A stretch of DNA of 64,000 bases from an uncultured Bradyrhizobium sp. (GCF_936928535.1 NZ_CAKZHY010000091.1:91693-155692); one strand, 5' to 3'. Shown: positions 37,076-45,656, numbered from the stretch's first letter. The notes: generated by a model not told the origin, from the letters alone. Program-made: numbers and translations.

Positions 37076-37381
37076 TCAATGCGTCCAGGGTTCGCCGCGG
37101 CGGAAGGCGAAATTATCCGCGTAGGCGACCTGGCGGTGCAGCGATTCCTTGGGCTCGATCACCTGGTAGGCGATGCCCTTGCGCTCGCAATAGGCGACCG
37201 CCTCGTCCTTGGTGTCGAAGCGCAGCGTGATCTGCTGCTTCATGTCGCCGGACGATGTCCAGCCCATCAGCGGCTCGACCGAACGGGGCTGCTCCGGCTC
37301 GTAATCGAGCTGCCATTCCTTGGTCTTGGACCGGCCGGATTGCATCGCGTTCTTGGCGGGCTTGAAAATGCGTGCGGTCAT
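37076..37381 (-). CDS. ETC complex I subunit (NDUFS4-like)
   Basis: 101 aa, matching the alphaproteobacterial ETC_C1_NDUFS4 family. It begins MTARIFKPAKNAMQSG and contains WQLDYEP, PLMGWTSSGDMKQQ and ERKGIAYQVIEP. It is an accessory subunit of respiratory complex I on the cytoplasmic side. It is encoded away from the nuo operon, as is usual. Confidence 0.9.
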   Translation of the reverse strand: MTARIFKPAKNAMQSGRSKTKEWQLDYEPEQPRSVEPLMGWTSSGDMKQQITLRFDTKDEAVAYCERKGIAYQVIEPKESLHRQVAYADNFAFRRGEPWTH

Positions 37382-37682
37382 TGGCGGTCCGGCCTCTTCG
37401 TCTTTTCGTTCGATTTTAGTGCGTCACGGTAGTGATTGGTGGAAAGGGCGGGCATAGTATAGAGACACCTTTCGGAACTGATCGGTGATTCCGGCCCTCC
37501 CCGGGTCTCTCACCGACGGGTATAGTCATTATGCTGCACTGTGACAATTGCGTACCCGCCCTCCGCCCGGGAATCCCGCCCGGCGGCCAAGCCTTTCTAA
37601 AACAAGCCTTGCCAATACAAGCCTTGACAACATCCGCCTCGCCGAATTCAGCGTATCTGCCCCCTTCGAGAGCTTCCGTCGC
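37382..37682. other. Intergenic region upstream of opgC
   Basis: Just over 300 bases without a supported gene. The opgC frame stays open to 37548 but without membrane-protein character. The divergent promoters of both neighbours must lie here. None was recognised. Confidence 0.45.
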
Positions 37683-38861
37683 ATGGCCTTCCTGAACATC
37701 AACGCCACGCTCCCCGACAAGGGCCGTGACCTCAGGCTCGACCTGTTTCGCGGCATCGCCAACTGGGCGATCTTCCTCGACCATATCCCCGACAACGTCG
37801 TGAACTGGATCACGACGCGCAATTACGGCTTCTCGGACGCCGCCGACCTGTTCGTCTTCATCTCCGGCTACACGGCCTCCTTCGTCTATGCCCGCATGAT
37901 GCTGGAGCGCGGCTTCATCGTCGGCGCCACCCGCCTCACCAAGCGGGTCTGGCAGCTCTATGTCGCCCACATCATCCTGTTCGTGATCTACATCGCCTCG
38001 ATCAGCTATCTGGCGCTGCGCTTCGGCGATTCGGAGATGATCAACGAGTTCAACGTCGCCGGCCTCGTCGACAACGCCACCGAGACCCTGCGACAAGGCC
38101 TGTTCCTGCGCTTCAAGCCGCTCAATCTCGACGTGCTGCCGCTCTATATCGTGCTGATGGGCCTGTTTCCGCCGGTGCTGTGGTTCATGCTGCGCAAGCC
38201 CGATCTGACGATGGTGCTGTCCATCATCCTGTGGCTGACCGCGCGTCACTTCAGCCTGAACCTGAATGCCTATCCGGCCGGCCAGTGGTACTTCAACCCC
38301 TATTGCTGGCAGGTGCTGTTCGTGTTCGGCGCCTGGTGCGCGATGGGCGGCGCACGGCGCTCGGGCTGGCTGATCAATTCGTCGATCACGTTGTGGCTCT
38401 GCCTCGGCTATCTTGCCTTTGCGTTGGTCATGACCATGGCCGGCCGCTTCCCGGCGCTCGGCGCCATGTTCCCGGAGTGGCTGTTCTCGGCCTTCAATCC
38501 GAATGACAAGACCAATCTTGCGCCCTACCGCTTCATCCATTTCGTCGTGATCGTGATCCTGGTGATCCGCTTCGTGCCGAAGGACTGGCCGGGCCTGGAG
38601 TGGAAGGTCTTCGATCCCGTGATCGTGTGCGGCCAGCAATCGCTCGCCGTGTTCTGCGTCGGTGTGTTCCTGTCCTTCGTCGGCCATTTCGAGCTGTCGA
38701 TGAGCTCGGGCTCGCTGTTTGCGCAGCTGTTCGTCTCCATCGCCGGCATCGCGATCATGACAACGGTCGCCTATTACATCTCGTGGTCGAAGCGGCAGGA
38801 CAAGCCGCTGAAGCCGCCGCCGGCGAAGTCCGCAGCCCCCCCGGCGGCAAAGGCCGCCTGA
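37683..38861 (+). CDS. opgC: OpgC-family membrane acyltransferase
   Basis: 392 aa, about ten TM segments. It matches OpgC, which succinylates osmoregulated periplasmic glucans: DLRLDLFRGIANWAIFLDHI with the catalytic-type histidine early on, then DAADLFVFISGYTASFVYAR. The C-terminus is a short Pro/Lys/Ala tail. The ATG at 37683 was preferred because the first conserved block starts soon after. No mdoGH genes are adjacent. Confidence 0.86.
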   Translation: MAFLNINATLPDKGRDLRLDLFRGIANWAIFLDHIPDNVVNWITTRNYGFSDAADLFVFISGYTASFVYARMMLERGFIVGATRLTKRVWQLYVAHIILFVIYIASISYLALRFGDSEMINEFNVAGLVDNATETLRQGLFLRFKPLNLDVLPLYIVLMGLFPPVLWFMLRKPDLTMVLSIILWLTARHFSLNLNAYPAGQWYFNPYCWQVLFVFGAWCAMGGARRSGWLINSSITLWLCLGYLAFALVMTMAGRFPALGAMFPEWLFSAFNPNDKTNLAPYRFIHFVVIVILVIRFVPKDWPGLEWKVFDPVIVCGQQSLAVFCVGVFLSFVGHFELSMSSGSLFAQLFVSIAGIAIMTTVAYYISWSKRQDKPLKPPPAKSAAPPAAKAA

Positions 38862-39021
38862 GCCGCCGAACGCCCGCTTGCTTACAAGCGAGCGTTCGAG
38901 TTCCGTCAGGGATCGGATTGACCTGGGTCAACCTGGAGCGAGGCCGGTCGGCCTAGTGTTATTACGACACGCGCCGTCGCAACCGATGTCGGCGGTCTCC
39001 TCTCGGACAAGGCCCAAGCAC

Positions 39022-39447
39022 ATGCCCTCTCATTTTCACGCCGTGGTCTGGATTGATCATTCGCAGGCCCGGATCTTCCATCTTGGCCTGAGCGGCGCCG
39101 ACGAAATCACGCTGCATCCGCAGCTGGCAACGCGGCATCTTCATCACAAGGCCAACACGATCGGCAGCGGCCACGCCGCGCCCGACAAGTCCTTCCTCGC
39201 CGAGGTGACCCAGGCCCTCGCCGACGCCGGAGAAATCCTCATCATCGGCCCGGCGAACGCGAAGACCGAGCTCGCGAGCCACATTCGCGCCCATGCGCCG
39301 GATCTTGCCAAGCGGATCGTCGCGGTGGAAGCAGCCGATCATCCCACCGACAACGAGATCGTCGCTTACGCCAAGCGTCACTTCAAATTGCCGCTCCCGC
39401 GCGTGCAGACCCCCGGCGCCGCCGCGGGCGAAAGACACACCGGCTAA
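39022..39447 (+). CDS. Translational-machinery (eRF1-domain-like) protein
   Basis: 141 aa. It resembles the small bacterial eRF1/Pelota-like family annotated as translational machinery protein: HFHAVVWIDHSQARIFHLG, a His-rich RHLHHKAN segment, LIIGPANAKTELASHIRAHAP and DHPTDNEIVAYAKRHF. Function in bacteria is not established. The ATG at 39022 begins the conserved domain. Confidence 0.8.
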   Translation: MPSHFHAVVWIDHSQARIFHLGLSGADEITLHPQLATRHLHHKANTIGSGHAAPDKSFLAEVTQALADAGEILIIGPANAKTELASHIRAHAPDLAKRIVAVEAADHPTDNEIVAYAKRHFKLPLPRVQTPGAAAGERHTG

Positions 39448-39463
39448 GCGAAGCGCCGCCGTT

Positions 39464-39658
39464 TCAGGCCGCCGCCTCGCCGTCGTACTCGGTGAATTTC
39501 TTGTAGATCCAGTCGCGGCCATCGTGACGACGCCAGACCTTGCCGTAGACGAGCTGCCCATTGATTGAGCGGCGCGGCACGATGACGGTCCAGAGATGCC
39601 AGATCTCGGTCCAGTTCGGACGTTGGCGGGGTGTTTTCGTGGTGAGATCGAAAGCCAT
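39464..39658 (-). CDS. Small conserved hypothetical protein
   Basis: 64 aa, unknown. It contains WTVIVPRRSINGQLVYGKVW and RRHDGRDWIYKKFTEYD, a pattern I recall from many Bradyrhizobium small proteins. The start is probably the ATG at 39658. A TTG at 39667 is in frame. It converges with the gene ending at 39447. Confidence 0.7.
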   Translation of the reverse strand: MAFDLTTKTPRQRPNWTEIWHLWTVIVPRRSINGQLVYGKVWRRHDGRDWIYKKFTEYDGEAAA

Positions 39659-39965
39659 GACGGACAACTCGCGCGAAACGAAACGCCGCGACGAATGTGA
39701 TCTCGTGTGAGCAGCTTCTGGGGCGTCGTCGCGGGCCAGGACTGGTTGATACCATCAGTCAAAACGGCCGCAACGACGGTCCGCGCTTAACCTAACCGAT
39801 CAACCTTACCGGTCGACGGACGTCAGCGTTGCCGGTTGAAACGCGTGCCCATCTTTCCTAAGATGCATGCGCGATTTGAGAATGAATGCGCCGTTTCCGA
39901 AGAGCGCGCCGAGGCTGATTTCAGGCTGACTTTTTTCAAGCGACTGACTGCGCAGGTCGATCATC
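39659..39965. other. Intergenic region
   Basis: About 300 bases without a convincing gene. A TTG-initiated 115-aa frame from 39836 has poor composition and conflicts with the better 52-aa frame at 39966. Confidence 0.4.
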
Positions 39966-40124
39966 ATGAATTTGCAATGTGGATATTTGCGCCTGGCGAT
40001 GATTTCGCCGCCTCCGACACCGGTCGGCAGACAGCCCCAGGATCAATCGCCGAAGGCTGCGAACGACAATCATCCGGTCTGGCCACTCATCCCGTTTCCG
40101 GCAGGCTGGTACGCCTCGGGCTGA
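39966..40124 (+). CDS. Small hypothetical protein
   Basis: 52 aa. The Pro/Gln-rich first half ends in NDNHPVWPLIPFPAGWYASG, a C-terminal pattern I recall from short Bradyrhizobium proteins. No clear ribosome site. A competing longer frame covers the same DNA, so this is tentative. Confidence 0.45.
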   Translation: MNLQCGYLRLAMISPPPTPVGRQPQDQSPKAANDNHPVWPLIPFPAGWYASG

Positions 40125-40367
40125 AGCCCTCGAAAACGCAACGCCGCGCAAGCGGAGTATTATCGCTTGGCGGCGTCCGTTAGGTATTGGGCGCTGAAAT
40201 CCCCAACACCGATATGTCTATGGCGACGCCCAAAGGTTCGATGAAGCTTTGGCAACGGCATCCGTCAACTTGCCAAATTCGTTGCAGGAGCCGCGCAAGC
40301 GACGGTGATGGAGCCGGGTAAGGATGCCGCGTCAAAATCAGGGAAACAGAACATTCAACGTCGGGAC

Positions 40368-40444
40368 TGGTCGGGGCAGCTGGATTCGAACCAACGACCT
40401 GCAGTACCCAAAACTGCCGCGCTACCAGGCTGCGCTATACCCCG
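40368..40444 (-). tRNA. tRNA-Pro(TGG)
   Basis: Read on the minus strand. Acceptor CGGGGTA pairs with TGCCCCG, including one G-U pair. The D-arm is GCGC/GCGC, the anticodon stem GCAGT/ACTGC encloses TTTGGGT (anticodon TGG), and the T-arm is GTTGG-TTCGAAT-CCAGC. CCA is encoded. Confidence 0.95.
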
Positions 40445-40578
40445 AATGTCCGGCGAGCCCCGTCGATACACGCTTCCAGGAGGGCCATCAAGCTTTCCAA
40501 GCCGCCGGCAGGCAGCAAACCACCGGCGGCAAGCAAAGCCGCCGATAGGATCCCCCGGGCCGCAATCGCCTACCGGAC

Positions 40579-41064
40579 CTATTTGCTGCCGAACAGGGGG
40601 TGCCCGACGTGGTCGCCGGGGCGAATGCCATATTTCTGGGCTGTTCCCGCCACCACCTCGAGGACGGCCCGGGCGGGCCCCTTCGACGAGATGATCTTGG
40701 TCGAGAGCGGCTCGGTGTTTTCGGCGATGCGCAGGATGCGGCCATCGGAACGGATGAAGATCATGTCGAGCGAGACGTAGGTGTTCTTCATCCACATCGA
40801 CACTTCCTGCTCGGGATTGAAGTCGAACAGCATACCTTTGCCGTCAGCCAATTCCTTGCGGTACATCAGCCCTGTTTGCTTCTCCTCGTCCGTGGTCGCC
40901 ATCTCGACCGAGAATACCTGCACGCCGTTCTTGGTGACGATTTCGAGCGGCTGGAAACTGGCGGCGCGCAGCGGCGAGCCGGCGATGGCAAAGCCGACAA
41001 TGACGAGGGCGGCGGCAAGAAAGCCCCGGGCAACGGACCGGGCGGCTTTTCGATCAGAGATCAT
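40579..41064 (-). CDS. DUF192 family exported protein
   Basis: 161 aa. An N-terminal signal peptide or anchor (ARGFLAAALVIVGFAIAGSPLRA) is followed by the DUF192 fold (MATTDEEKQTGLMYRKELAD, MLFDFNPEQEVSMWMKNTYVSLDMIFI, LEVVAGTAQKYGIRPGD). Function unknown. The ATG at 41064 starts the signal sequence. The frame to 41163 continues through repetitive FPAEFPAEF codons without support. Confidence 0.9.
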   Translation of the reverse strand: MISDRKAARSVARGFLAAALVIVGFAIAGSPLRAASFQPLEIVTKNGVQVFSVEMATTDEEKQTGLMYRKELADGKGMLFDFNPEQEVSMWMKNTYVSLDMIFIRSDGRILRIAENTEPLSTKIISSKGPARAVLEVVAGTAQKYGIRPGDHVGHPLFGSK

Positions 41065-41167
41065 GGCGGAAAACTCGGCGGGAAATTCGGCAGGAAACTC
41101 AGGACCACAATGACTGGCCCGGCGGTGTGGGACTGCGACATCCTTACGCGGCCACCGTCCCAAAAGC

Positions 41168-41200
41168 CAGAAGCGCGCAAGGCCACCCTGCGCGCTTCTG
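41168..41200 (-). terminator. Hairpin downstream of the double cold-shock gene
   Basis: The perfect 12-bp stem CAGAAGCGCGCA/TGCGCGCTTCTG, with a 9-nt loop, lies 27 bp after the cold-shock stop. On the minus strand only a short T-run follows (GGCTTTTGG). Confidence 0.6.
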
Positions 41201-41226
41201 CTGACGAATACGGAAATTTGAAGCCG

Positions 41227-41859
41227 CTAGTGCGACTGCAGGCCCGGCGAACCGGTTTCGGGGTGGATCTCGGCGGCCATCATGCCCTTGGAGCCGGGCC
41301 CAAAGCGGACCAGCACATACTGGCCCGGTCGCAGCTCGGTCATGCCGAAACGGCGCAACGTCTCCATGTGGACGAAGATATCGGGGGTCCCCTCGCCGCA
41401 GGTCAGGAAGCCGAAGCCGCGCAGCCGGTTGAACCATTTGACCTGGGCCCGCTCGAGCCCGCTGGTCGCGGTGACGGTGACGTGGGTGCGCGGCGGCAGC
41501 ATCTGCGCAGGATGGATCGCGGTCGACTCGTCCATCGAGACGACGCGGAACGCCTGGTAGCCCTTGGCGCGCTGGATGCACTCGACGACGATGCGGGCGC
41601 CTTCGTAGGCAGTCTGGAAGCCGTCGCGCCTAAGCACGGTAACGTGCAGGAGGACGTCGGGCCAGCCATTATCCGGGACGATGAAGCCGTAGCCCTTTGA
41701 GGCGTCGAACCATTTGATGACGCCATGGACCTCGACGAGGTTGGCGCTCCCCTCACCTAGCCCGGTAAAGGGACTGAGCGCATTGTCGCGACCGGCGCCG
41801 TGCTCGCCCGACGCGGGAACTCCCAGCTTCTTGGACTCAAATCCGTCCGACGACCCCAT
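41227..41859 (-). CDS. Double cold-shock-domain protein
   Basis: 210 aa with two cold-shock domains. The first begins VHGVIKWFDASKGYGFIVPD and the second AQVKWFNRLRGFGFLTCGEG. RNP1-like KGYGFI/RGFGFL and RNP2-like VLLHV/IFVHM are visible, joined by a 30-40 aa linker. Binds single-stranded nucleic acid and probably acts as an RNA chaperone or transcript regulator. The N-terminal 50 residues are disordered. Start alternatives are 41859 (MGSSDGF, preceded by a G-run) and 41895. Confidence 0.88.
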   Translation of the reverse strand: MGSSDGFESKKLGVPASGEHGAGRDNALSPFTGLGEGSANLVEVHGVIKWFDASKGYGFIVPDNGWPDVLLHVTVLRRDGFQTAYEGARIVVECIQRAKGYQAFRVVSMDESTAIHPAQMLPPRTHVTVTATSGLERAQVKWFNRLRGFGFLTCGEGTPDIFVHMETLRRFGMTELRPGQYVLVRFGPGSKGMMAAEIHPETGSPGLQSH

Positions 41860-41940
41860 AACCCCGGACCCCACAACTGCCATGCAACCCGCCACATTGG
41901 CGGTGCTCGAATTACGCGTCTTAAGAGAGTCTTCTCACTT

Positions 41941-41962
41941 CGACGCGACGCGACGCGACGCG
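41941..41962. repeat. Short tandem repeat CGACG x4
   Basis: CGACG is repeated four times directly upstream of the cold-shock gene, followed by CG. Such a tract can vary in copy number, and its place in the 5' region could affect expression. Confidence 0.7.
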
Positions 41963-42068
41963 AATCTTTCGAATCAAAAGATAACACTCCCGGTTGCGAG
42001 GCATAGTCAAAAAAGAGATTCGCCGGAACCTATGAACAGCTTGCACAGCCGCGAATCAAACTAACGCC

Positions 42069-42830
42069 TCAATTGCCGACAAAGGGTCCAAGCGTTTCGC
42101 CGATGTCGTGGCGGATGACGAGGTCGGCGATTGCGTCCTGCTCGGTCGGCTCGCGATTGATGATCACCAAACGTGCACCTGATCTCTTCGCCATCATAGG
42201 AAAGCCCGCCGCCGGCCATACCACAAGCGAGGAACCGATCGCGATGAACAGATCGCAGGCCTGCGACAGTTCGGTAGCGCGTTGCATTTCCTCCTCGGGC
42301 ATCGCCTGACCGAATGAGATCGTCGCGGTTTTTACCGGCTCGTCGCACCCAGTGCAGTCAGGCGCGGCCCCGTCCTGGTCGAAGCGGCGTTTCACCCAGT
42401 CGAGCTGGTAGACCTGCCCGCACCCGATGCAGCGCGCGTAAGTGGTGTTGCCGTGAAGTTCAATCACGCGATCGGCGGCAAAGCCGGAGGCCTGGTGCAG
42501 ATTGTCGATGTTCTGGGTGATCACCGCGGGGATCTTGCCGGCGCGATGCAGCGCGGCCAGCGCACGATGACCGCGGCCGGGCCTTGCTGCGGCGAACACC
42601 TCCTCCATCGCAAAACGCCGGCGCCAGGATTCATCGCGCGCCTCTTGGCTCGCGACGAACTCGTCGAACGGGATCGGACGGTTGCGGGTCCAAATTCCGC
42701 CCGGCGAGCGGAAATCCGGGATGCCGCATTCGGTCGAAATGCCGGCACCGGTGAACGGCACGATGATGTCGGCGCTCGCGATCATGTCGCCGAGCCGTTC
42801 GACGCCGCTCTGAAGGTCCTTTGCAATCAC
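42069..42830 (-). CDS. cobB: SIR2-family NAD-dependent protein deacylase
   Basis: About 253 aa. NAD motifs are GAGISTECGIPDFRS and TQNIDNLH. The catalytic histidine is in IELHGN, and the zinc site is formed by CIGC and CTGC pairs. Removes acyl groups from lysines using NAD. The start is chosen as GTG at 42830 because GGGAGG precedes it at good spacing. An ATG at 42845 would contain that ribosome site inside the gene and lacks one of its own. C-terminal DIGETLGPFVGN is the usual end. Confidence 0.9.
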   Translation of the reverse strand: MIAKDLQSGVERLGDMIASADIIVPFTGAGISTECGIPDFRSPGGIWTRNRPIPFDEFVASQEARDESWRRRFAMEEVFAAARPGRGHRALAALHRAGKIPAVITQNIDNLHQASGFAADRVIELHGNTTYARCIGCGQVYQLDWVKRRFDQDGAAPDCTGCDEPVKTATISFGQAMPEEEMQRATELSQACDLFIAIGSSLVVWPAAGFPMMAKRSGARLVIINREPTEQDAIADLVIRHDIGETLGPFVGN

Positions 42831-43109
42831 GCGCCGCCTCCCCATTCATTTTCGCGCTAGCTGCACCGCGCGCAAGCGGCAAGATTGTTGACGCTCTTAT
42901 CCACCGCCGCGCAAGAACCATTCAAGTCGTTGACGACAAAGGGCGGCAATTTTTTCCGACCGTCTCTTATCACAATCCTGCAATGCCTCGTCCCCATTGA
43001 CGCCCCAATCAGAAGCGCCAATGCATGTGTTGACGCGACTCAACGTGATTGCGGCGGCAGTGCTTGAGTTCAGCAGTGCACATAGACTCAGGTGTAGTGG
43101 GGATTTGAC

Positions 43110-43274
43110 ATGACCGAAGACGAACAACGCAAAATCCTAGAACGCGAAGAGATCGCCGCCCGCGTCGCCGCCTTCCGTGCCACGCAGGAAAAATTCAAAC
43201 GCGAGCGCGAAGAATATTTCGTCTCGACGCTCGAGAACGCGCGCAAGGTGGAACGGCCCTCGCTCTGGCCGTGA
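43110..43274 (+). CDS. Small charged helical protein
   Basis: 54 aa, unknown. Strongly charged and helical: MTEDEQRKILEREEIAARVA then AFRATQEKFKREREEYFVST. A likely coiled coil. Its transcript ends at the clear terminator 26 bp downstream. The 263-bp upstream gap has no other gene. Confidence 0.7.
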   Translation: MTEDEQRKILEREEIAARVAAFRATQEKFKREREEYFVSTLENARKVERPSLWP

Positions 43275-43300
43275 CCGCATCGCAAACGATGCCGCGAACG

Positions 43301-43334
43301 AAAAAAGCCCGGAGCATCGCTCCGGGCTTTTTCG
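43301..43334. terminator. Bidirectional Rho-independent terminator
   Basis: The 9-bp GCCCGGAGC/GCTCCGGGC stem, with loop ATC, is flanked by AAAAAA and TTTTT. It serves the 54-aa gene on the plus strand and the secreted protein gene on the minus strand. Confidence 0.92.
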
Positions 43335-43346
43335 ATTCTTCAGCCG

Positions 43347-43631
43347 TTACCAGTGACGGTAGTAGTGCCGGTGCCGATAGTACGGCCCACCATAATAGGC
43401 GTACGGGCCGGGCCCGTAATAGGCCGGGCCGCCATAATAGCCGTAGCCCGGACCATAATAGCCATAGCCGTACGGATGGGACGCGGCGACGGCGCCCGCG
43501 GTGATCGCACCAGCGGCGAGACCGAACGCCAGGCCCGGGCCGATACCGCGTGCCTCGGCAGGCGCCGGCGCAGCGAGCGCGGTTGCGCCGACGGCGACAA
43601 CGGTGGCCAGAACTGCGAGTGTCTTCCTCAT
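43347..43631 (-). CDS. Small secreted Gly/Tyr-rich protein
   Basis: 94 aa. The signal peptide is MRKTLAVLATVVAVGATALA ending APAPAEA. A GLAFGLAAGAITAGAVAA segment resembles a glycine zipper, and the tail is YGYYGPGYGYYGGPAYYG followed by a His/Tyr/Arg end. Function unknown, probably envelope-associated. GAGGAGA lies directly upstream of the ATG at 43631. The frame to 43802 lacks support. Confidence 0.82.
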   Translation of the reverse strand: MRKTLAVLATVVAVGATALAAPAPAEARGIGPGLAFGLAAGAITAGAVAASHPYGYGYYGPGYGYYGGPAYYGPGPYAYYGGPYYRHRHYYRHW

Positions 43632-43807
43632 GATCTCCTCCTTCACATGTCGCTGAGACAACGCAGGCGGCGTGCGATGGTTCGCCGCGGGTGGAACCGC
43701 AGCGCGCAGAAATAAATCCCACCCCGCAGGGAACGATTGAACCGGCGACGAATTGATGCCGTACATGCGAATGCCTCCGCCATCCGGGTGGGGCAAGAGC
43801 ATGAAGA

Positions 43808-43842
43808 CCCCGTCAGCATCTCCGCGGTGCTGGCGGGGTTTT
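43808..43842 (+). terminator. Terminator-like hairpin
   Basis: CCCCGTCAGCA/TGCTGGCGGGG, 11 bp with one G-U pair, is followed by TTTT. No gene on the plus strand directly precedes it, so a small RNA could end here. It lies upstream of the 43913 gene. Confidence 0.6.
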
Positions 43843-43912
43843 CAATTTCGCGGACAAAAATGGCAGCAGACAGCAAAGGCTGCCAACGGGGCGGGAGGCC
43901 GAGGAGACAAGA

Positions 43913-44143
43913 TTGCCGATATCCGCTTTGCTCGCCCGCATCCGCAGGCTCGTTCCCAGCACCAAACCCGAGCATTACGACGAGATCGTTCGGAACTTCG
44001 GCGTTGGCGCACTCCGCCCGCCGCGGACGACGATGAGCGATGGCGAGCTCGCCCGCGCCATCGCCGAGTTCCTCAAATCATCGCCGTCGGCGGAGTCGGT
44101 TGCGACCCTCGGCCGGCGGCTCGATCCCACCTCGCCGCTTTGA
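43913..44143 (+). CDS. Small hypothetical protein
   Basis: 76 aa, unknown. The TTG start at 43913 is supported by GAGGAG 6 bp upstream. A helical N-terminus (LPISALLARIRRLVPSTKPE, read with the start codon as Met in the cell) is followed by a compact polar domain with LARAIAEFLKSSPSAESVAT. Confidence 0.6.
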   Translation: MPISALLARIRRLVPSTKPEHYDEIVRNFGVGALRPPRTTMSDGELARAIAEFLKSSPSAESVATLGRRLDPTSPL

Positions 44144-44220
44144 GCGGCGTTTATTCGGCTGGGAACATGCGCTTCGCGCGCGGGTTGAAATCGTCTTCCC
44201 GCGAGAGATGGAGGCTCATC

Positions 44221-44346
44221 ATGCCCGTCTGGCTCGAAGTCTTGCTCAACCTGTCCGGCTATGTCGGCTTCGTGGCGCTCGCAACCAGCGGCGCCGCGTG
44301 CTCGCACGGTTCCGCCGAGGACGAGACCTGCCCAGGCAAACGCTAG
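44221..44346 (+). CDS. 41-aa membrane protein
   Basis: MPVWLEVLLNLSGYVGFVALA then TSGAACSHGSAEDETCPGKR: one TM helix with a two-cysteine tail. GGAGG lies 6 bp upstream of the ATG, which supports a real gene despite its size. Unknown function. Confidence 0.6.
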   Translation: MPVWLEVLLNLSGYVGFVALATSGAACSHGSAEDETCPGKR

Positions 44347-44360
44347 GTCGTTTGTGGCGA

Positions 44361-44558
44361 TCAGTCGGCCTGCGGCACGTGACCCGCAGTACGCACCAGC
44401 CGGTCGGCCTTGGCCGCAACGCGCGAGCCCTCGTCCTGCGGCCGCAGCGAAACGCTGATCACCACGAAGGCGAGACAGAACAGCGCGCCGACGACGGCAA
44501 CGCGGCGATAGGTCTGGCGGTCGCCCTGATAAAATGGCGGTTGTAAAAATGGGGTCAT
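44361..44558 (-). CDS. Small single-pass membrane protein
   Basis: 65 aa, unknown. MTPFLQPPFYQGDRQTYRRV precedes one TM helix (AVVGALFCLAFVVISVSL) and a basic soluble tail. The ATG at 44558 was chosen. The open frame to 44630 adds a Gln/Arg-rich stretch without support. It converges with the 41-aa gene. Confidence 0.65.
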   Translation of the reverse strand: MTPFLQPPFYQGDRQTYRRVAVVGALFCLAFVVISVSLRPQDEGSRVAAKADRLVRTAGHVPQAD

Positions 44559-44708
44559 GAATAGGTTCTTGGCAATTCGGATTTGTTGTTGTCTTTGCCA
44601 CACACCTATCCCAACGCGCAGGCGGCGCAACGCGATTGGGCTTTTAACCTAACCGAATAGGGTTATCGCGATGGCGGCAAGCTTTCGTTAGGAGGCCCGG
44701 TCGACGCC

Positions 44709-45059
44709 TCAGGCGTCGGCAAGCCACTTCAGCGTTGCGCTGAAGCCGAGGCTGCGATGGCCGCCGACCAGCACGGTGCCGTACACCTCAGCCCCCTCCT
44801 CGGTGAACGTCCCCGAAAATCCGCTGGTCGCCTCGGTACCAGCGAACAGCGGCCTGACAAGCGGATCGGCAAACGGGGAATGCTGGTTGGTGGCAAGCTC
44901 GCCCTTCCAGGTGCCATTGCCTGACGTGTAGGACCCGCGTGACCAGAAGTAAGGTCCGCCACCGAGCAGCACGCCATCGCGCAAGATCAACACGCCGCTG
45001 TCGCGGCCCTTCACGCCGTCGAGCATGCGGATGTGGATAGAGTAGAGCCCGTTCTTCAT
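44709..45059 (-). CDS. GrlR-like regulatory protein
   Basis: 116 aa. The beta-rich sequence (LYSIHIRMLDGVKGRDSGVL, GVLLGGGPYFWSRGSY, GFSGTFTEEGAEVYGTVLVG) matches my recollection of the GrlR/T3SS negative-regulator fold. No type III secretion gene is in the window, so the role is unknown. The ATG at 45059 begins MKNGLYSIHIRM, the expected family start. Confidence 0.7.
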   Translation of the reverse strand: MKNGLYSIHIRMLDGVKGRDSGVLILRDGVLLGGGPYFWSRGSYTSGNGTWKGELATNQHSPFADPLVRPLFAGTEATSGFSGTFTEEGAEVYGTVLVGGHRSLGFSATLKWLADA

Positions 45060-45515
45060 GGATGCGCCCGCGGTCCGAACGAACGATAGCGCGGCCCATG
45101 GAGAGCGTCGAGACACGGACGTGCCGCCCGCTGCCCGGCTTTGTTCCAGCTTCGCCTGCGTTTTGTTCTCAAGAGAACGAATCGGAATCGGCGAAATCAG
45201 CATGGAGCAGGTCTTAACAAATCATTTGCATACTAACGAGCGACATACCGCCGCAGGCAGCTGATCCCACACGATCGTGGACCTTGATCGCGGCGGATCG
45301 CAACGACGACACGCCGATGCAAGGCGCCCCCGCTGACTCGTTTTGGCACAGACATCGCACCGACGCTTGCACACACCCGACCTGTTCTGCATCCGACTCT
45401 ATTTCATTCTCAAAGAACGAATCGGAAGCGAGCAAATCGGTGGGACGCATTTCCTAACGAGCGATGAAGCGACGCGCCGTCACATGCGAGCGTCATCGCC
45501 TCAAAGCGCGAGTGC
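45060..45515. other. Intergenic region with a diverged internal duplication
   Basis: No supported gene. Two related segments, TTCTCAAGAGAACGAATCGG near 45165 and TTCTCAAAGAACGAATCGG near 45404, are about 240 bp apart, and both continue into loosely similar sequence ending TAACGAGCGA. They may be remnants of a decayed element. Confidence 0.55.
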
Positions 45516-45656
45516 TCAAGCCGCCGCGCGCCTGGCGCTGCCCTTCTCCGCAAAGCATTCCAGGATCTGGATGCGGATTTCCTCTGCCGCCGGGCCTTCG
45601 ACCTTCCTGAGCTGGTTCCAGAGCCGGATCACTTCGCGCTGCTTTTCAACGGTCAT
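45516..45656 (-). CDS. 46-aa hypothetical protein
   Basis: MTVEKQREVIRLWNQLRKVE followed by GPAAEEIRIQILECFAEKGSARRAAA: a charged two-helix protein. GGGAG lies 8 bp upstream of the ATG. The open frame to 45764 is unsupported. Function unknown. Confidence 0.6.
   Translation of the reverse strand: MTVEKQREVIRLWNQLRKVEGPAAEEIRIQILECFAEKGSARRAAA

Noticed and set aside
39836..40183. 115-aa frame starting at TTG
   Set aside because: Poor composition, no ribosome site, and a better-looking 52-aa frame overlaps it.
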